Assembly (NCBI RefSeq): GCF_025685565.1
Contig: NZ_JAGSYE010000001.1
Location: forward strand, 248,001 to 312,000
Length of the DNA: 64,000 bases
Direction of reading: 5' to 3'
Source: Granulicella aggregans
GTDB taxonomy: Bacteria > Acidobacteriota > Terriglobia > Terriglobales > Acidobacteriaceae
This document shows positions 1 through 8,862 of this stretch, piece after piece (the first letter of the stretch is position 1; each line of letters opens with the position of its first letter). The position numbers were made by a program, and so were the translations under genes. The notes under the pieces are model-generated. The model was not told the origin of the DNA. It ran no database searches and saw only the letters and a list, made by a program, of their open reading frames with translations.

Positions 1-172
1 GGAAGAACGTGCGATAAGAGACGCCTGCCCGGCTCGCAATCTGTTCGACAGTGACTTCGTCGAAGCCTTGCTCATGGAAGAGATCGATGGCCGCGTTCCA
101 GATCTCCCGGCGCACCACATCGTGCTTCTTTGCCTGCAGACTCTCCCGGCGTTCCTGTTCGCTGGCATCCAT
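1..172 (-). CDS. TetR-family transcriptional regulator, N-terminal part only
   Basis: The reverse strand from position 172 starts with ATG and reads through the window edge (57 codons visible). The peptide shows a typical TetR DNA-binding domain: a basic N-terminus, then EIWNAAIDLFHEQGFDEVTV, then EQIASRAGVSYRTFF, which is the helix-turn-helix. The ligand-binding domain lies outside the window. It is transcribed divergently from the RND efflux operon, the usual arrangement for a local repressor of the pump, and the shared intergenic region carries a perfect palindrome. Family assignment is secure; the inducer is unknown. An alternative ATG four bases further in is out of frame. Confidence 0.85.
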   Translation of the reverse strand, partial: MDASEQERRESLQAKKHDVVRREIWNAAIDLFHEQGFDEVTVEQIASRAGVSYRTFF

Positions 173-202
173 GATCTTCAGTTTAGCGCAAACAGCACTT
201 CA

Positions 203-262
203 TGGCACATTACATCATTTGGGGCATTTTGCGTTGACAATGGCACATTGTGCCGTTAGTCT
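203..262 (+). promoter_or_regulatory. Promoter and probable TetR operator of the efflux operon
   Basis: A TTGACA -35 box lies at 234-239 and a weak TAGTCT -10 at 257-262, 17 bases apart. The spacer holds a perfect palindrome, GGCACA-T-TGTGCC (242-254). The half-site TGGCACAT also occurs at 203-210, 38 bases upstream. A repressor bound between -35 and -10 would block RNA polymerase. The divergent TetR gene is the obvious candidate. The palindrome is seen; the promoter and operator roles are inferred. Confidence 0.6.
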
Positions 263-307
263 TCAGGAGCGACCTAACTTGCCGAGCAGAAACGAGAAGC
301 CGGATTC

Positions 308-1630
308 ATGCGAACCAGTCGTTCCAGCATTTCAGCAAAATCTACATATTTCCCTCGTCTGCGAGGGCTCGCTTTAACGGGGTCACTTGCGGTCCTGGTA
401 GTTGGCTGTTCCCGTAAACCTTCCGCAAACGAAGCGCCGAAGGCAGCCACGGTTCAGGTGCTCGTGGCAAACGCGCAAAGCCGGTCCGTGCCGGTGTCCC
501 TTGTGGAGACGGGCAGCTTCGTCGCGGATGAGTTATCGCAGGTCGCTCCGGCCCAGGCGGGACGCGTGATCAAGACGCCCGTTTCCGTCGGAGCTTACGT
601 GAAGACCGGAGACGTAATCTGCGAGCTGGACCATCGGGATGCCGCGCTGAAGGTGGCTCAGAGTAAGGCACAGCTTGACCAGGCGATGGCTGCCGTCCGT
701 CAGGCGCAGTCGCGAATCGGTCTGGAAAAAGGCAACTTCGACCCGATGGTCGTGCCTGAAGTATCGGCGGCGCGGGCGAACTATGAGTCGTCTGAGGCGC
801 AGGCGAGATTGGCCACTGCCGATGCCAATCGGTATGCGAACCTCGTGGCCACAGGCGATGTCTCGCAGAGTATCTACGAGAAGCAACGCACCCAGGCGGA
901 GACGGCCGTAGCCCAGGCCAAGGCCTCGAAGCAACAGTACGAAGCGGCAATCAACACCGCGAGGCAGAGCTACCAGGCTGTGGGTTCTTCGCAGGCCTCA
1001 CTCGAAGCGATGCGGGCCGAGCTGGGACAGGCCGAGAAGGCGCTTGAAGACACGACGATTCGCGCTCCCTTCGATGGCTACGTGAGTGCGCGGCCGGTCT
1101 CCGTCGGCGAGTACGTGGCGACCTCAAGCTCAGTCGCCACGGTGGTACGAATCGGCACGCTCAAGCTGCAACTTCAGACGCCGGAGAAGAGCGCTGCCGG
1201 GCTGAAGGTGGGCATGCCTGTCACGGCAAGGGTCGCCGCCTACGGAGGGAGAGACTTCCAGGGCGTCACCTCCGCGATCAACCCGGTGGTCAGTTCAGAC
1301 TCGCGCGCGTTCGTCGTCGAGGCTCGGTTCAACAACTCTGAGAACACGCTGCGGCCGGGAATGTTCGCAAGCGCGCGGGTGCTTCTGCCTGGCACGGAGC
1401 TCGCCGTCTTTGTTCCCAAGTCCGCGATCGTCCGCGACCGGACGACCGACTCCAACCAGGTCTTTATCGTCGAGGGCGGCAAGGCGCGCCTGCGAGTCGT
1501 CACCCTTGGAGACACCGACAAAGACCAGATTCGAGTGATCTCTGGAGTTACGGATCGAGAGATGGTGGCGCTCAACCACCAGAACGATCTCTACGACGGC
1601 GCGCCTGTAAACCCGCAGCCCGTTAAGTAA
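308..1630 (+). CDS. RND efflux periplasmic adaptor (membrane fusion protein), lipoprotein
   Basis: 440-residue adaptor of the HlyD/AcrA-MexA family, linking the inner-membrane pump to the outer-membrane channel. The N-terminus is a lipoprotein signal: positively charged segment, hydrophobic core, lipobox LVVGC with the lipidated Cys at about residue 34. A lipoyl/barrel-sandwich half follows (residues 60-110), then a long alanine- and glutamine-rich alpha-helical hairpin (about 120-250), the second lipoyl half (APFDGYVSARPVSVGEYV) and beta-barrel/membrane-proximal domains to the end. It is the first gene of a three-gene operon, 12 bases before the pump gene. The Shine-Dalgarno before ATG 308 is weak; the start is chosen because it gives a complete lipoprotein signal. 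Confidence 0.9.
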   Translation: MRTSRSSISAKSTYFPRLRGLALTGSLAVLVVGCSRKPSANEAPKAATVQVLVANAQSRSVPVSLVETGSFVADELSQVAPAQAGRVIKTPVSVGAYVKTGDVICELDHRDAALKVAQSKAQLDQAMAAVRQAQSRIGLEKGNFDPMVVPEVSAARANYESSEAQARLATADANRYANLVATGDVSQSIYEKQRTQAETAVAQAKASKQQYEAAINTARQSYQAVGSSQASLEAMRAELGQAEKALEDTTIRAPFDGYVSARPVSVGEYVATSSSVATVVRIGTLKLQLQTPEKSAAGLKVGMPVTARVAAYGGRDFQGVTSAINPVVSSDSRAFVVEARFNNSENTLRPGMFASARVLLPGTELAVFVPKSAIVRDRTTDSNQVFIVEGGKARLRVVTLGDTDKDQIRVISGVTDREMVALNHQNDLYDGAPVNPQPVK

Positions 1631-1642
1631 CGGAGTGATGCA

Positions 1643-4600
1643 ATGCATGGTTTAGCAAGTTTGTGTGTCCGTCGCCCGGTCTTTGCGACGATGTTGATTC
1701 TTTCGCTCGTCGTGGTCGGCGCGTTCTCTTACTTCACGCTTGGCGTCGACCTGCTGCCCAAGGTGGACGTCCCTACGGTGGCCGTGACTGTCTCCGATCC
1801 CGGAGCGTCGCCGGAGGAGATCGAGACCGAGATCAGCAAGAAGATCGAAGACGCTGTGAACACGATCAGCGGTATCGACGAACTTCGCTCGAACTCCTCC
1901 GAGGGGCAGGCCCAGGTCATCATCCAGTTCGATCTGGATAAGAACGGCGACGTGGCTGCCGAAGAAGTACAGAACAAGATCAATCTCATCAAGAACGATC
2001 TGCCGGCAAACGCCAAGGCACCGGTAGTGCAGAAGTTCGACCCCGATGCAGCCCCGGTGATCCAGATCGCCGTCTCCGCGCCGCGCGCTCTTCGTGATCT
2101 CACCCTGATTGCGGACAAGCTCATCCGGCAGAAGCTGGAAAACAGTCGAGGCGTCGGCCAGGTTCAATTGGTGGGCGGAGCGAGGCGCGAGATCCATGTG
2201 AATGTAGACCCGGAGAGACTCCGGGCCTACGGACTCACGATCACGGACGTGGTCAATGCGGTACGGCAGCAGAATCTCGAGTTGCCGGGCGGCTCTCTCA
2301 ACGAAGGCACGCGCGAGTTTACGATCCGGACAATGGGCCGCATCACAAGCCCGGAGCAGTTCAACGACATCGCGATCGCCACAAGGCAGGGCTATGTCGT
2401 GAAGGTCAGCGACATTGGCTCCGCCGAGGATAGCTACGTGGAGCCGCGGACCTCGGGGAGACTGGATGGAACTCCCGCCGTGACGCTGGTGGTGTCGAAG
2501 CAGTCAGGCGCCAACTCGGTTGAAGTAGCTGACGAGGTCAAGGAGCGGCTGGCAGAGATCTCAGCGACACTGCCGAAAGACGTAAAAACCCAGATCGTGC
2601 AGGACCAGTCCGTGTTCATCATCGCGGCGATCGATGCGATCAAGCATCACCTGATCGAAGGCAGCTTTCTCGCTTGCGCGATCATCTTCCTGTTCCTGGC
2701 CAACTGGCGAACGACCTTGATTGCGGCGATCGCTATTCCTACCTCCATCATCTCGACATTTGCCTTGATGAAGGCCCTTGGGTTCACGCTCAACCAGATC
2801 ACGATGCTGGCTCTGACGCTGATGGTCGGCATCGTCATCGACGACGCGATCATCGTGCTCGAAAACATCTATCGCTTCATCGAAGAGAAGGGTATGTCTC
2901 CGGTCCAGGCGGCCATCGAGGGAACCCGCGAGATCGGACTGGCAGTGATGGCGACCACGCTGTCGCTGCTTGCGGTCTTTCTTCCTGTGGGCTTCATGGG
3001 CGGGATCGTTGGACGGTTCATGAGCTCCTTCGGCTTTACGGCCGCCTTCGCCATCGCTGTCTCGCTGCTGGTGTCCTTCACGCTGACTCCGATGCTCTGC
3101 TCGCGCTTTCTCAAGCCGCCCGCGCAGGGAGATACGGAATCTCATGGCTCGAAGGAGTCGAAGTTCTTTCAGTACATCAGCAGCCGCCACCTGCGCTTGC
3201 TGACGTGGTCGATGGCGCACCGGAGGATCGTGCTCGCGATCTGTGGATGCACCATCCTGAGCATGGTGCCGTTGTTCATGCTGGTAGGCAAGGACTTCAC
3301 GCCTGCCGATGACCAGTCGCAGTTCAACATCAATCTGCGTACCCCCGAAGGCACGTCACTGGCATCGACCACGCAGGAAGCGGAGGCCATCGCTCAGCAG
3401 ATCCGAAACTTCCATGAGGTGAAGACCACGCTGATGACGGCAGGTGGTGGCACGGATGGAGCGGTCAACAGCGCGCAGATCTTCGTGAAGCTTGTCGACG
3501 TCAACGAACGGCACACCACCCAGACCGACATCATGCAGAAAGCCCGTGCGTTGCTTGCCAATTACCCCAACCTCCATAGCAGCGTAGAGCTTATCGCTAC
3601 CGTGAGTAACGGAGGCACCAACGCGCAGGTGCAGTACTACATCCAGGGTCCGGACCTCGACAAGCTGACGCAATATTCCGATGAGCTGCTGAAGCGGATG
3701 AAGACGATTCCCGGAGTTACCGACTCCGACTCTTCGCTCAGGGGTGGGAAGCCGGAGATTCGGCTCGATATCGATCGTGCCCGGGCAGCAGACCTCGGCG
3801 TCTCCGTAAACAACATCGAAGAGGCGCTGAATACGCTGGTAGCTGGTCAGACAGTTTCGACCTTCAATGCGGGCGACGATCAGTACGACGTCAGGGTCCG
3901 CGCGGGCGAACAGTTCCGCAGCAGAGTGGAAGAGCTCAACAAGATCACCGTGCCTTCCTCAAGACAGCTCGGCCCGATCGGGCTCGACGAGGTGGTCTCC
4001 TCGCATCCATCGCTCAGCCCTTCAGCGGTGAACCGTATCGCTCGGCAGCGGCAGGCCACGCTGAGCTGCAACATCCTTCCCGGCTACTCGCAGTCGGCCA
4101 TCATTGCCTCTCTCCAGAAGGCCGCGGCAGAGATGCACATGGATCAGGAGTATAAGACTGGTCTCGCCGGAGCGTCCAAGGAACTCGGGCGCGCGGCGTA
4201 CTACTTCATCCTTGCCATCGTGCTGACCTTTATCTTCATGTACATCGTGCTGGCTGCGCAGTTCGAATCTTTCCTGCACCCGATTACGATCCTGCTCACG
4301 CTGCCTCTGGCAGTGCCCTTCGGAATCCTGTCGCTGCTGCTCACCGGGCAGACGGTCAACATCTTTTCAGGACTTGGGCTCCTTCTCTTGTTCGGCATCG
4401 TGAAGAAGAACGCGATCCTGCAGATCGACCATACGAACGGTCTGCGAGCGGGGGGCATGCCGCGATATGAAGCGATCCTTCGAGCAAATCAAGACAGGCT
4501 GCGGCCGATCCTTATGACCACTTTGGCGCTGGTGGCTGGCATGCTTCCCCTGGTCATCTCAAGAGGAACAGGGGCCGCGACCAATCGATCCATCGGAGTG

Positions 4601-4798
4601 CTGGTGGTTGGGGGCCAGTCGCTTTGCCTGCTGCTGACGCTCGTCGCGGTGCCCGTCTTCTACTCCCTCTTCGAAGATCTCTCGGAGCATCCCTTCCTCA
4701 AGAGAGCATCCCATCGCGGTCGCATGCTGATCTCGCAAATCCCGAAGAGATCGCGTCGCGTTCCCCCGGTCGTAACCACCTTGAATGGAGGGCTCTAG
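1643..4798 (+). CDS. RND-family efflux pump, inner-membrane transporter
   Basis: 1051 residues, the usual size of an AcrB/MdtB-type hydrophobe/amphiphile efflux transporter driven by the proton gradient. TM1 follows the short N-terminus (RRPVFATMLILSLVVVGAF). The periplasmic porter domain begins with DLLPKVDVPTVAVTV. TM4 carries the proton-relay aspartate pair GIVIDDAIIVLEN (D400, D401). A second periplasmic domain spans about 560-850, and the C-terminal TM bundle contains the family segment LFGIVKKNAILQID. A GGAG motif sits 8 bases before ATG 1643. The C-terminal tail after TM12 is basic and about 40 residues long. The substrate cannot be read from sequence; TetR control suggests a toxic small molecule. 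Confidence 0.95.
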   Translation: MHGLASLCVRRPVFATMLILSLVVVGAFSYFTLGVDLLPKVDVPTVAVTVSDPGASPEEIETEISKKIEDAVNTISGIDELRSNSSEGQAQVIIQFDLDKNGDVAAEEVQNKINLIKNDLPANAKAPVVQKFDPDAAPVIQIAVSAPRALRDLTLIADKLIRQKLENSRGVGQVQLVGGARREIHVNVDPERLRAYGLTITDVVNAVRQQNLELPGGSLNEGTREFTIRTMGRITSPEQFNDIAIATRQGYVVKVSDIGSAEDSYVEPRTSGRLDGTPAVTLVVSKQSGANSVEVADEVKERLAEISATLPKDVKTQIVQDQSVFIIAAIDAIKHHLIEGSFLACAIIFLFLANWRTTLIAAIAIPTSIISTFALMKALGFTLNQITMLALTLMVGIVIDDAIIVLENIYRFIEEKGMSPVQAAIEGTREIGLAVMATTLSLLAVFLPVGFMGGIVGRFMSSFGFTAAFAIAVSLLVSFTLTPMLCSRFLKPPAQGDTESHGSKESKFFQYISSRHLRLLTWSMAHRRIVLAICGCTILSMVPLFMLVGKDFTPADDQSQFNINLRTPEGTSLASTTQEAEAIAQQIRNFHEVKTTLMTAGGGTDGAVNSAQIFVKLVDVNERHTTQTDIMQKARALLANYPNLHSSVELIATVSNGGTNAQVQYYIQGPDLDKLTQYSDELLKRMKTIPGVTDSDSSLRGGKPEIRLDIDRARAADLGVSVNNIEEALNTLVAGQTVSTFNAGDDQYDVRVRAGEQFRSRVEELNKITVPSSRQLGPIGLDEVVSSHPSLSPSAVNRIARQRQATLSCNILPGYSQSAIIASLQKAAAEMHMDQEYKTGLAGASKELGRAAYYFILAIVLTFIFMYIVLAAQFESFLHPITILLTLPLAVPFGILSLLLTGQTVNIFSGLGLLLLFGIVKKNAILQIDHTNGLRAGGMPRYEAILRANQDRLRPILMTTLALVAGMLPLVISRGTGAATNRSIGVLVVGGQSLCLLLTLVAVPVFYSLFEDLSEHPFLKRASHRGRMLISQIPKRSRRVPPVVTTLNGGL

Positions 4799-4799
4799 C

Positions 4800-6518
4800 G
4801 TGAAGAAGACTTTGCTTGCTGCTCTCCTCGCTTCAGTCAGCGCTACCGCTCAACTGCCAACGGTGAATCTGAAAGATCCCGCGTCACCCGCTCTGCCTCC
4901 CGCAACTACGCTTGAGATCGCGCCGAGAATCGGGATCACCAGCGAAGTGCAGCTTACTCTGCCGGAAGTGATCCGGGCTGTGCTCTCCAACAATCGTGAC
5001 GTTGAAGTGTCTCGTCTCTCGCGAGAGAAAGCGGTGTTCACGCTGCGTGCGGCGAAGGGCTACTTCGATCCCGTCTTCGGCGGAAACGGATACGCAAACC
5101 GGCAGGTCACTCCCGCGGCGTCTTCTCTGGGCGGCGCAACCAACGGTGCGGTCATTCAGAAGGAGATCTACGCTGACCCGCAGATCACCGGCAGCTCCCC
5201 GTGGCTTGGAACGACCTACAAGCTGGACTTTGCCTCTGCGCGGATCGACAGCAACAACACCTTCAATAGCCTCAACCCTACTTATCCCACCTCCACGACC
5301 TTGCAACTGACGCAACCGCTCTGGGGAGGACTTTTCTTTGATCAGAACCGTGAGCGCCTGTCGGTTGCGCGGCGAGGCGTCGCGCAGACGCAGGAACAGT
5401 TTCGTCAACGAGTGATCGAGACAACGACGCAGGCAATCCACGCCTACTGGGAGCTGGACTACGCTCTCAACAACCTGAACGTTCAGATCGAGGCGGTCCG
5501 TCTCGCAGAGCAACAGGACGCCAGCAATCGGCGACAGGTGGAGCAAGGGATTCAAGCACCCGTCGATGTCATCCAGACCCAGACGCAGGTGTCGACCTAT
5601 CAGCAGAACGTCTTCAACGCGCAGCTGCAACTTACCCAGGCGGAGAACACGCTGAAGGCGCTGATGCTGCCCAATCGCTCCGATCCGCTCTGGGATGCGG
5701 CGCTCAAGACCGCGACGAGTCTGGACGAATCGTCCGCCATTCCCACGTTTGAAGAAGCGATCCAGCAGGCTCTCGCGGAGCGTCCAGATCTGAAGGCGGG
5801 ACAGATTGGCGTAAAGATCAGCGAGATCGATGCGCGCCTGGCGAGAGAGCAGGTGCGGCCTCAGATCAATCTCACCGCACAGGCTGGAGTACAGGGACTT
5901 GCTGGACGCACGGTCACACAAGCTGCCAATCCGTTCGGGGCGATCTTTGGCCCGCTCTTCACGCGGGTAGACGAGCTATCGGCACTCGCTGGCTTGCCCC
6001 CTGTCGATACATCCGGGCTTAGTGGAGGCAGCTCGGTACCAGGCTTCTTCGTCGGCGGCTACGGCGAGTCCCTGCAGACACTGCGGGACGGCAGGTTTCC
6101 AACGGTGCAGGTAGGTCTGCAGATATCGCTGCCAATCGGCAATCGCACCGCTCGCGCCGAGGCCCATATTGCGGAGACCAATACCAGGCAGTCCGTGGCG
6201 CAGCAGCAGCAGCTTGAGATGACCGTCGTCAGCGACGTACGGAACAGCCTACAGCAGTTGGTCAACGCCGATCTCGTGTTGACCGCTTCCCATCGTGCGG
6301 CCCAGCTTTCTGAGCAGCAGTATGAAAGCGAGCAGCGCCAGCTGAAAGCAGGCACGTCCTCGGTCTATCTCGTGCTTCAACGACAGAATGAGCTCATCAG
6401 TGCGAAGCTCCGGGAGATTCGTGCGACCGCGAACCGAGGCGAGGCCGAAGCTGAGTTCGACCGATCGACCGCCAATACGCTCCGCCGTCACAACATCGAG
6501 ATAGCCGATAAAAAATAG
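4800..6518 (+). CDS. TolC-like outer membrane efflux protein
   Basis: Outer-membrane factor of about 572 residues that completes the tripartite pump. The start is taken as GTG 4800: GGAGGG at 4787-4792 is seven bases before it, and translation then opens with a clean signal peptide (MKKTLLAALLASVSATA, cleavage near AQL). An ATG at 4785 in the same frame lies inside that ribosome-binding site and overlaps the pump gene. Two TolC-type repeats are visible: helical segments near residues 40-90 and 190-290, and again near 320-360 and 440-550, with beta segments between. The final helix region is glutamine-rich (QSVAQQQQLEM). It is the last gene of the operon; no clear terminator follows. Confidence 0.9.
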   Translation: MKKTLLAALLASVSATAQLPTVNLKDPASPALPPATTLEIAPRIGITSEVQLTLPEVIRAVLSNNRDVEVSRLSREKAVFTLRAAKGYFDPVFGGNGYANRQVTPAASSLGGATNGAVIQKEIYADPQITGSSPWLGTTYKLDFASARIDSNNTFNSLNPTYPTSTTLQLTQPLWGGLFFDQNRERLSVARRGVAQTQEQFRQRVIETTTQAIHAYWELDYALNNLNVQIEAVRLAEQQDASNRRQVEQGIQAPVDVIQTQTQVSTYQQNVFNAQLQLTQAENTLKALMLPNRSDPLWDAALKTATSLDESSAIPTFEEAIQQALAERPDLKAGQIGVKISEIDARLAREQVRPQINLTAQAGVQGLAGRTVTQAANPFGAIFGPLFTRVDELSALAGLPPVDTSGLSGGSSVPGFFVGGYGESLQTLRDGRFPTVQVGLQISLPIGNRTARAEAHIAETNTRQSVAQQQQLEMTVVSDVRNSLQQLVNADLVLTASHRAAQLSEQQYESEQRQLKAGTSSVYLVLQRQNELISAKLREIRATANRGEAEAEFDRSTANTLRRHNIEIADKK

Positions 6519-6544
6519 AAGACGGGATATCGGCAGATCTTATT

Positions 6545-6574
6545 GGGATCGACCGATGACCTCTTCCCTGCCAC
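6545..6574 (-). repeat. Partial, degenerate duplicate of tRNA-Ala
   Basis: This segment matches 7009-7039 inside the intact tRNA-Ala at about 28 of 31 positions, with one single-base gap and two substitutions. The shared part covers the T-stem, variable loop and anticodon arm. The remainder of the tRNA is not preserved, so it cannot be functional. Partial tRNA duplicates of this kind are typical attachment-site scars of tRNA-targeting integrases, but no integrase gene is present. Confidence 0.7.
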
Positions 6575-6841
6575 TAGGGGATCACCCCGCGCCTTTTGAC
6601 GGAGCCAAAGTTAGGAGCTGTACCAGAATCGCGGGTGCAAATCGCGCGTCCGACACGCCACCGTGGCCGGCAACAGCCCGGAACGATCTGAGGTGTCGCA
6701 GTTCGATCCTGCAAGCGGGGTGACGATATTCCTGCCATCGGTTCTCCTGATAGCGGTCATCACAACAAACGGCGTTACTTCTGACCAGTGCCGGGTTTAG
6801 ATCACTTGAGTATCAAGACCATCGGCGACGAAGAGTTTCAG

Positions 6842-6892
6842 CGCCCCACGTAGTTGGTCGGCTGTAAATCAGCCCAAACCCAGGGTGGGGCG
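6842..6892. other. Hairpin with nested stem
   Basis: CGCCCCAC (6842-6849) pairs perfectly with GTGGGGCG (6885-6892). Inside lies a second stem, GGCT-GTAAATC-AGCC, resembling a tRNA anticodon arm with a GTA triplet. It could be a structured RNA, a tRNA-Tyr-like relic or chance. The pairing is seen; the function is unknown. Confidence 0.35.
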
Positions 6893-6994
6893 GTGTCTCG
6901 AAAAGTGTTTGGAAATTTGACAACAAGTGACACCAAACGCTCCCAGCAGGAGGCCGCTCGCTATCGCTAAACTATTGATTCGTAGAGGATTGTT

Positions 6995-7070
6995 TGGTGG
7001 ACCTGATCGGGATCGAACCGATGACCTCTTCCATGCCATGGAAGCGCGCTCCCAGCTGCGCCACAGGCCC
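6995..7070 (-). tRNA. tRNA-Ala (anticodon GGC)
   Basis: Read on the minus strand, 76 nt fold as a complete tRNA with an encoded CCA end. The acceptor GGGCCTG pairs with CAGGTCC (one G-T pair). The D arm is GCGCAGCTGGGAGCGC. The anticodon stem CTTCC/GGAAG encloses the loop ATGGCAT, giving anticodon GGC for Ala codon GCC. The T arm is ATCGG-TTCGATC-CCGAT. All conserved loop bases are present, so the gene should be functional. It stands alone, not in a tRNA cluster. Confidence 0.95.
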
Positions 7071-7338
7071 ACTCTTGCAGAAGGACTTCTTTCATTCTCA
7101 GCTACGCCGCCCGTTTCGTCAATCCGCCTACCTCTGTCACTTTCGAGGCACGCTCAGACTGCCCGGGAACATTTCCCGCCCCCACCGGTGTCTAAGTAAA
7201 CAGAGTGGTGCGAGACACTCGGTCGCCGGCGGCGCAGTTCAATCGCAAGTTTTATTCCATTTCAGCCACCTCCGGCAACCGTCTCTCGCTCGACTCGACA
7301 GACGTACCCCGGAAGCCGTACTTTAGAGGACACCCGAC

Positions 7339-8046
7339 ATGCAGGCGGGCACCAGAGTGGCAGATCTAGCGAGCGCAATCGGAATTCGTACCGAGGAAGC
7401 ATCCCTCGTCGCCGACCTCAAGGCCGGCTCCGAAGAGGCCTTTGCGCAGCTCATCGCCCAGTATCACCAGCCCATCTACTCCCTCGTCGTCCGCTCCCTC
7501 AACGATCCCAGCGACGCCCCTGACATCACCCAGGAAGTCTTCATCAAGGTCTTTCGCAGCGTTCGCAGCTTCAACGGCGATGCCAGCCTGCGCACCTGGC
7601 TCTATCGCATCGCCCTGCATGAGGCCTCCAACCAGCGCCGCTGGTGGTCGCGCCACAAGCGTCAGGAAGTGACCATCGACGTTCCGGCAGAGACGGAAGA
7701 GTCTGGCGAGACCTTCTCTTTAGCTTCTACCCTCGCGGATCAAGGCGATTCGCCCTTCGACCACGCCTCCCAGAACGAGACTCGCATCAAGGTGGAAGCC
7801 GCGCTCCGCCAGCTTCCCGAGGTCTTCCGCACCGTCGTCGTCCTTCGCGAGATCGAAGGCTTCTCCTACGAAGAGATCGCCGAGATCCTGGACACGAATC
7901 TTGGCACCATCAAATCCCGTCTCACCCGCGGTCGTTCCGCCCTCCGCACCCTGCTCGTTGCCCAGGAATCCACAGCCGGATCTTCGCAGATAACGAGTCT
8001 GGGCCTGCTGCCGATGAATCAAAGAAACATGGAGTCGGCGCAATGA
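7339..8046 (+). CDS. ECF RNA polymerase sigma factor (RpoE-like)
   Basis: 235-residue group-4 sigma factor. Region 2 is clear at about residues 40-110: QLIAQYHQPIYSLV, then DITQEVFIKVFRSVRSF and RTWLYRIALHEASNQRR, the -10 recognition and core-binding helices. Region 4 follows at about 150-205 with LPEVFRTVVVLREIEGFSYE and the HTH segment EEIAEILDTNLGTIKSRL. A roughly 30-residue N-terminal extension precedes region 2. Its TGA overlaps the ATG of the next gene (ATGA at 8043-8046), so the sigma and its zinc-finger anti-sigma are translationally coupled. Confidence 0.92.
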   Translation: MQAGTRVADLASAIGIRTEEASLVADLKAGSEEAFAQLIAQYHQPIYSLVVRSLNDPSDAPDITQEVFIKVFRSVRSFNGDASLRTWLYRIALHEASNQRRWWSRHKRQEVTIDVPAETEESGETFSLASTLADQGDSPFDHASQNETRIKVEAALRQLPEVFRTVVVLREIEGFSYEEIAEILDTNLGTIKSRLTRGRSALRTLLVAQESTAGSSQITSLGLLPMNQRNMESAQ

Positions 8047-8762
8047 ACCTGAACCCTTCGCTGGAGATCCTGAATCCGGAGTCCGCACAGGTCTGCGAGA
8101 CGATGCGTGCTTCCTTCTCGGAGTACCTCGACGGCGCAGTCAACGGCCACGAGATGCACGCCATCGCGACCCATCTCCGCGCCTGCCCGTCGTGCGACGA
8201 AGAGTTCTCGAAGCTCCGTGAGATGCAGGCATCGCTCGCTAGTCTCCGGGCACTCAAGGCACCTGCGGACCTCGGCCTCAAGCTTCGCGTCGCCATCTCC
8301 CAGCAGAAGGCCAAGCAAAGCCGCACCTGGGCCGACCGGTTCTCTATCCAGTGGGAGAACGCCATCCGCCCGCTTGTGATCCAGGTCTCCGCCGGATTCG
8401 CCGGAACCATCGCACTCGTCGGCACCATCGCGATGGTACTCGGCATGGTCGCCGCGCCCGAGGCGGTGATGGCCCACGACGTCCCCCTAAGCGCCATCAC
8501 GGCTCCGCACTTCCTCTACTCTGCCGCAGCCGAGCGCCCCATCGTCGCGGATCACGACACCACCATCGTCGTCGACGCATCGATCAACGCTCGAGGCCAG
8601 GTCTACGACTACAAGTACCTTTCCGGTCCCGAAAACCCGGAGGTCCAGAAGCAGGTCGCCGAGCAGCTCATGCTGAGTGTCTTCACCCCAGCCAGTGTCT
8701 TCGGATCGCCCGTCCGCGGCCACATCATTCTGACCTTCGATGGGATCTCCGTCCGCGCCTAG
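8043..8762 (+). CDS. Zinc-finger anti-sigma factor with TM and periplasmic domain
   Basis: 239-residue membrane-spanning regulator. The cytoplasmic N-terminal part has the ZAS zinc site H44-x3-C48-x2-C51 (HLRACPSC), which in this family sequesters the cognate ECF sigma. One hydrophobic segment at about residues 115-145 crosses the inner membrane. The periplasmic C-terminus (about 170-239) resembles a TonB C-terminal-like fold (VVDASINARGQVYDY and a beta-strand-rich end). The ATGA overlap with the sigma gene fixes the start, although the frame is open further upstream. The releasing signal is unknown. Confidence 0.85.
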   Translation: MNLNPSLEILNPESAQVCETMRASFSEYLDGAVNGHEMHAIATHLRACPSCDEEFSKLREMQASLASLRALKAPADLGLKLRVAISQQKAKQSRTWADRFSIQWENAIRPLVIQVSAGFAGTIALVGTIAMVLGMVAAPEAVMAHDVPLSAITAPHFLYSAAAERPIVADHDTTIVVDASINARGQVYDYKYLSGPENPEVQKQVAEQLMLSVFTPASVFGSPVRGHIILTFDGISVRA

Positions 8763-8862
8763 CCGTCCGGACCGCAATAGGTCATCGCAGACCTAAATTC
8801 ACTTGATTTGTTCCATAACTCAGATCAAACTGCTCTGGGCAGCGACTGTCTGAGGTAGAAGT

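Larger units (their letters stand above)
6519..6994. other. Gene-free stretch: tRNA relic and hairpin
   Basis: 476 bases between the efflux operon and tRNA-Ala hold no convincing coding frame. Two items are visible: a decayed copy of part of the adjacent tRNA-Ala (6545-6574) and a hairpin closed by an 8-bp GC-rich stem (6842-6892). The rest shows no motif I recognise. A remnant of an excised or decayed integrative element is one explanation. Confidence 0.5.

Noticed and set aside
6927..7326. Open frames reading through the tRNA-Ala gene (peptide with IGIEPMTSSMPW)
   Set aside because: They are translations of the antisense of the tRNA itself, a well-known false gene; the tRNA explains the sequence fully.
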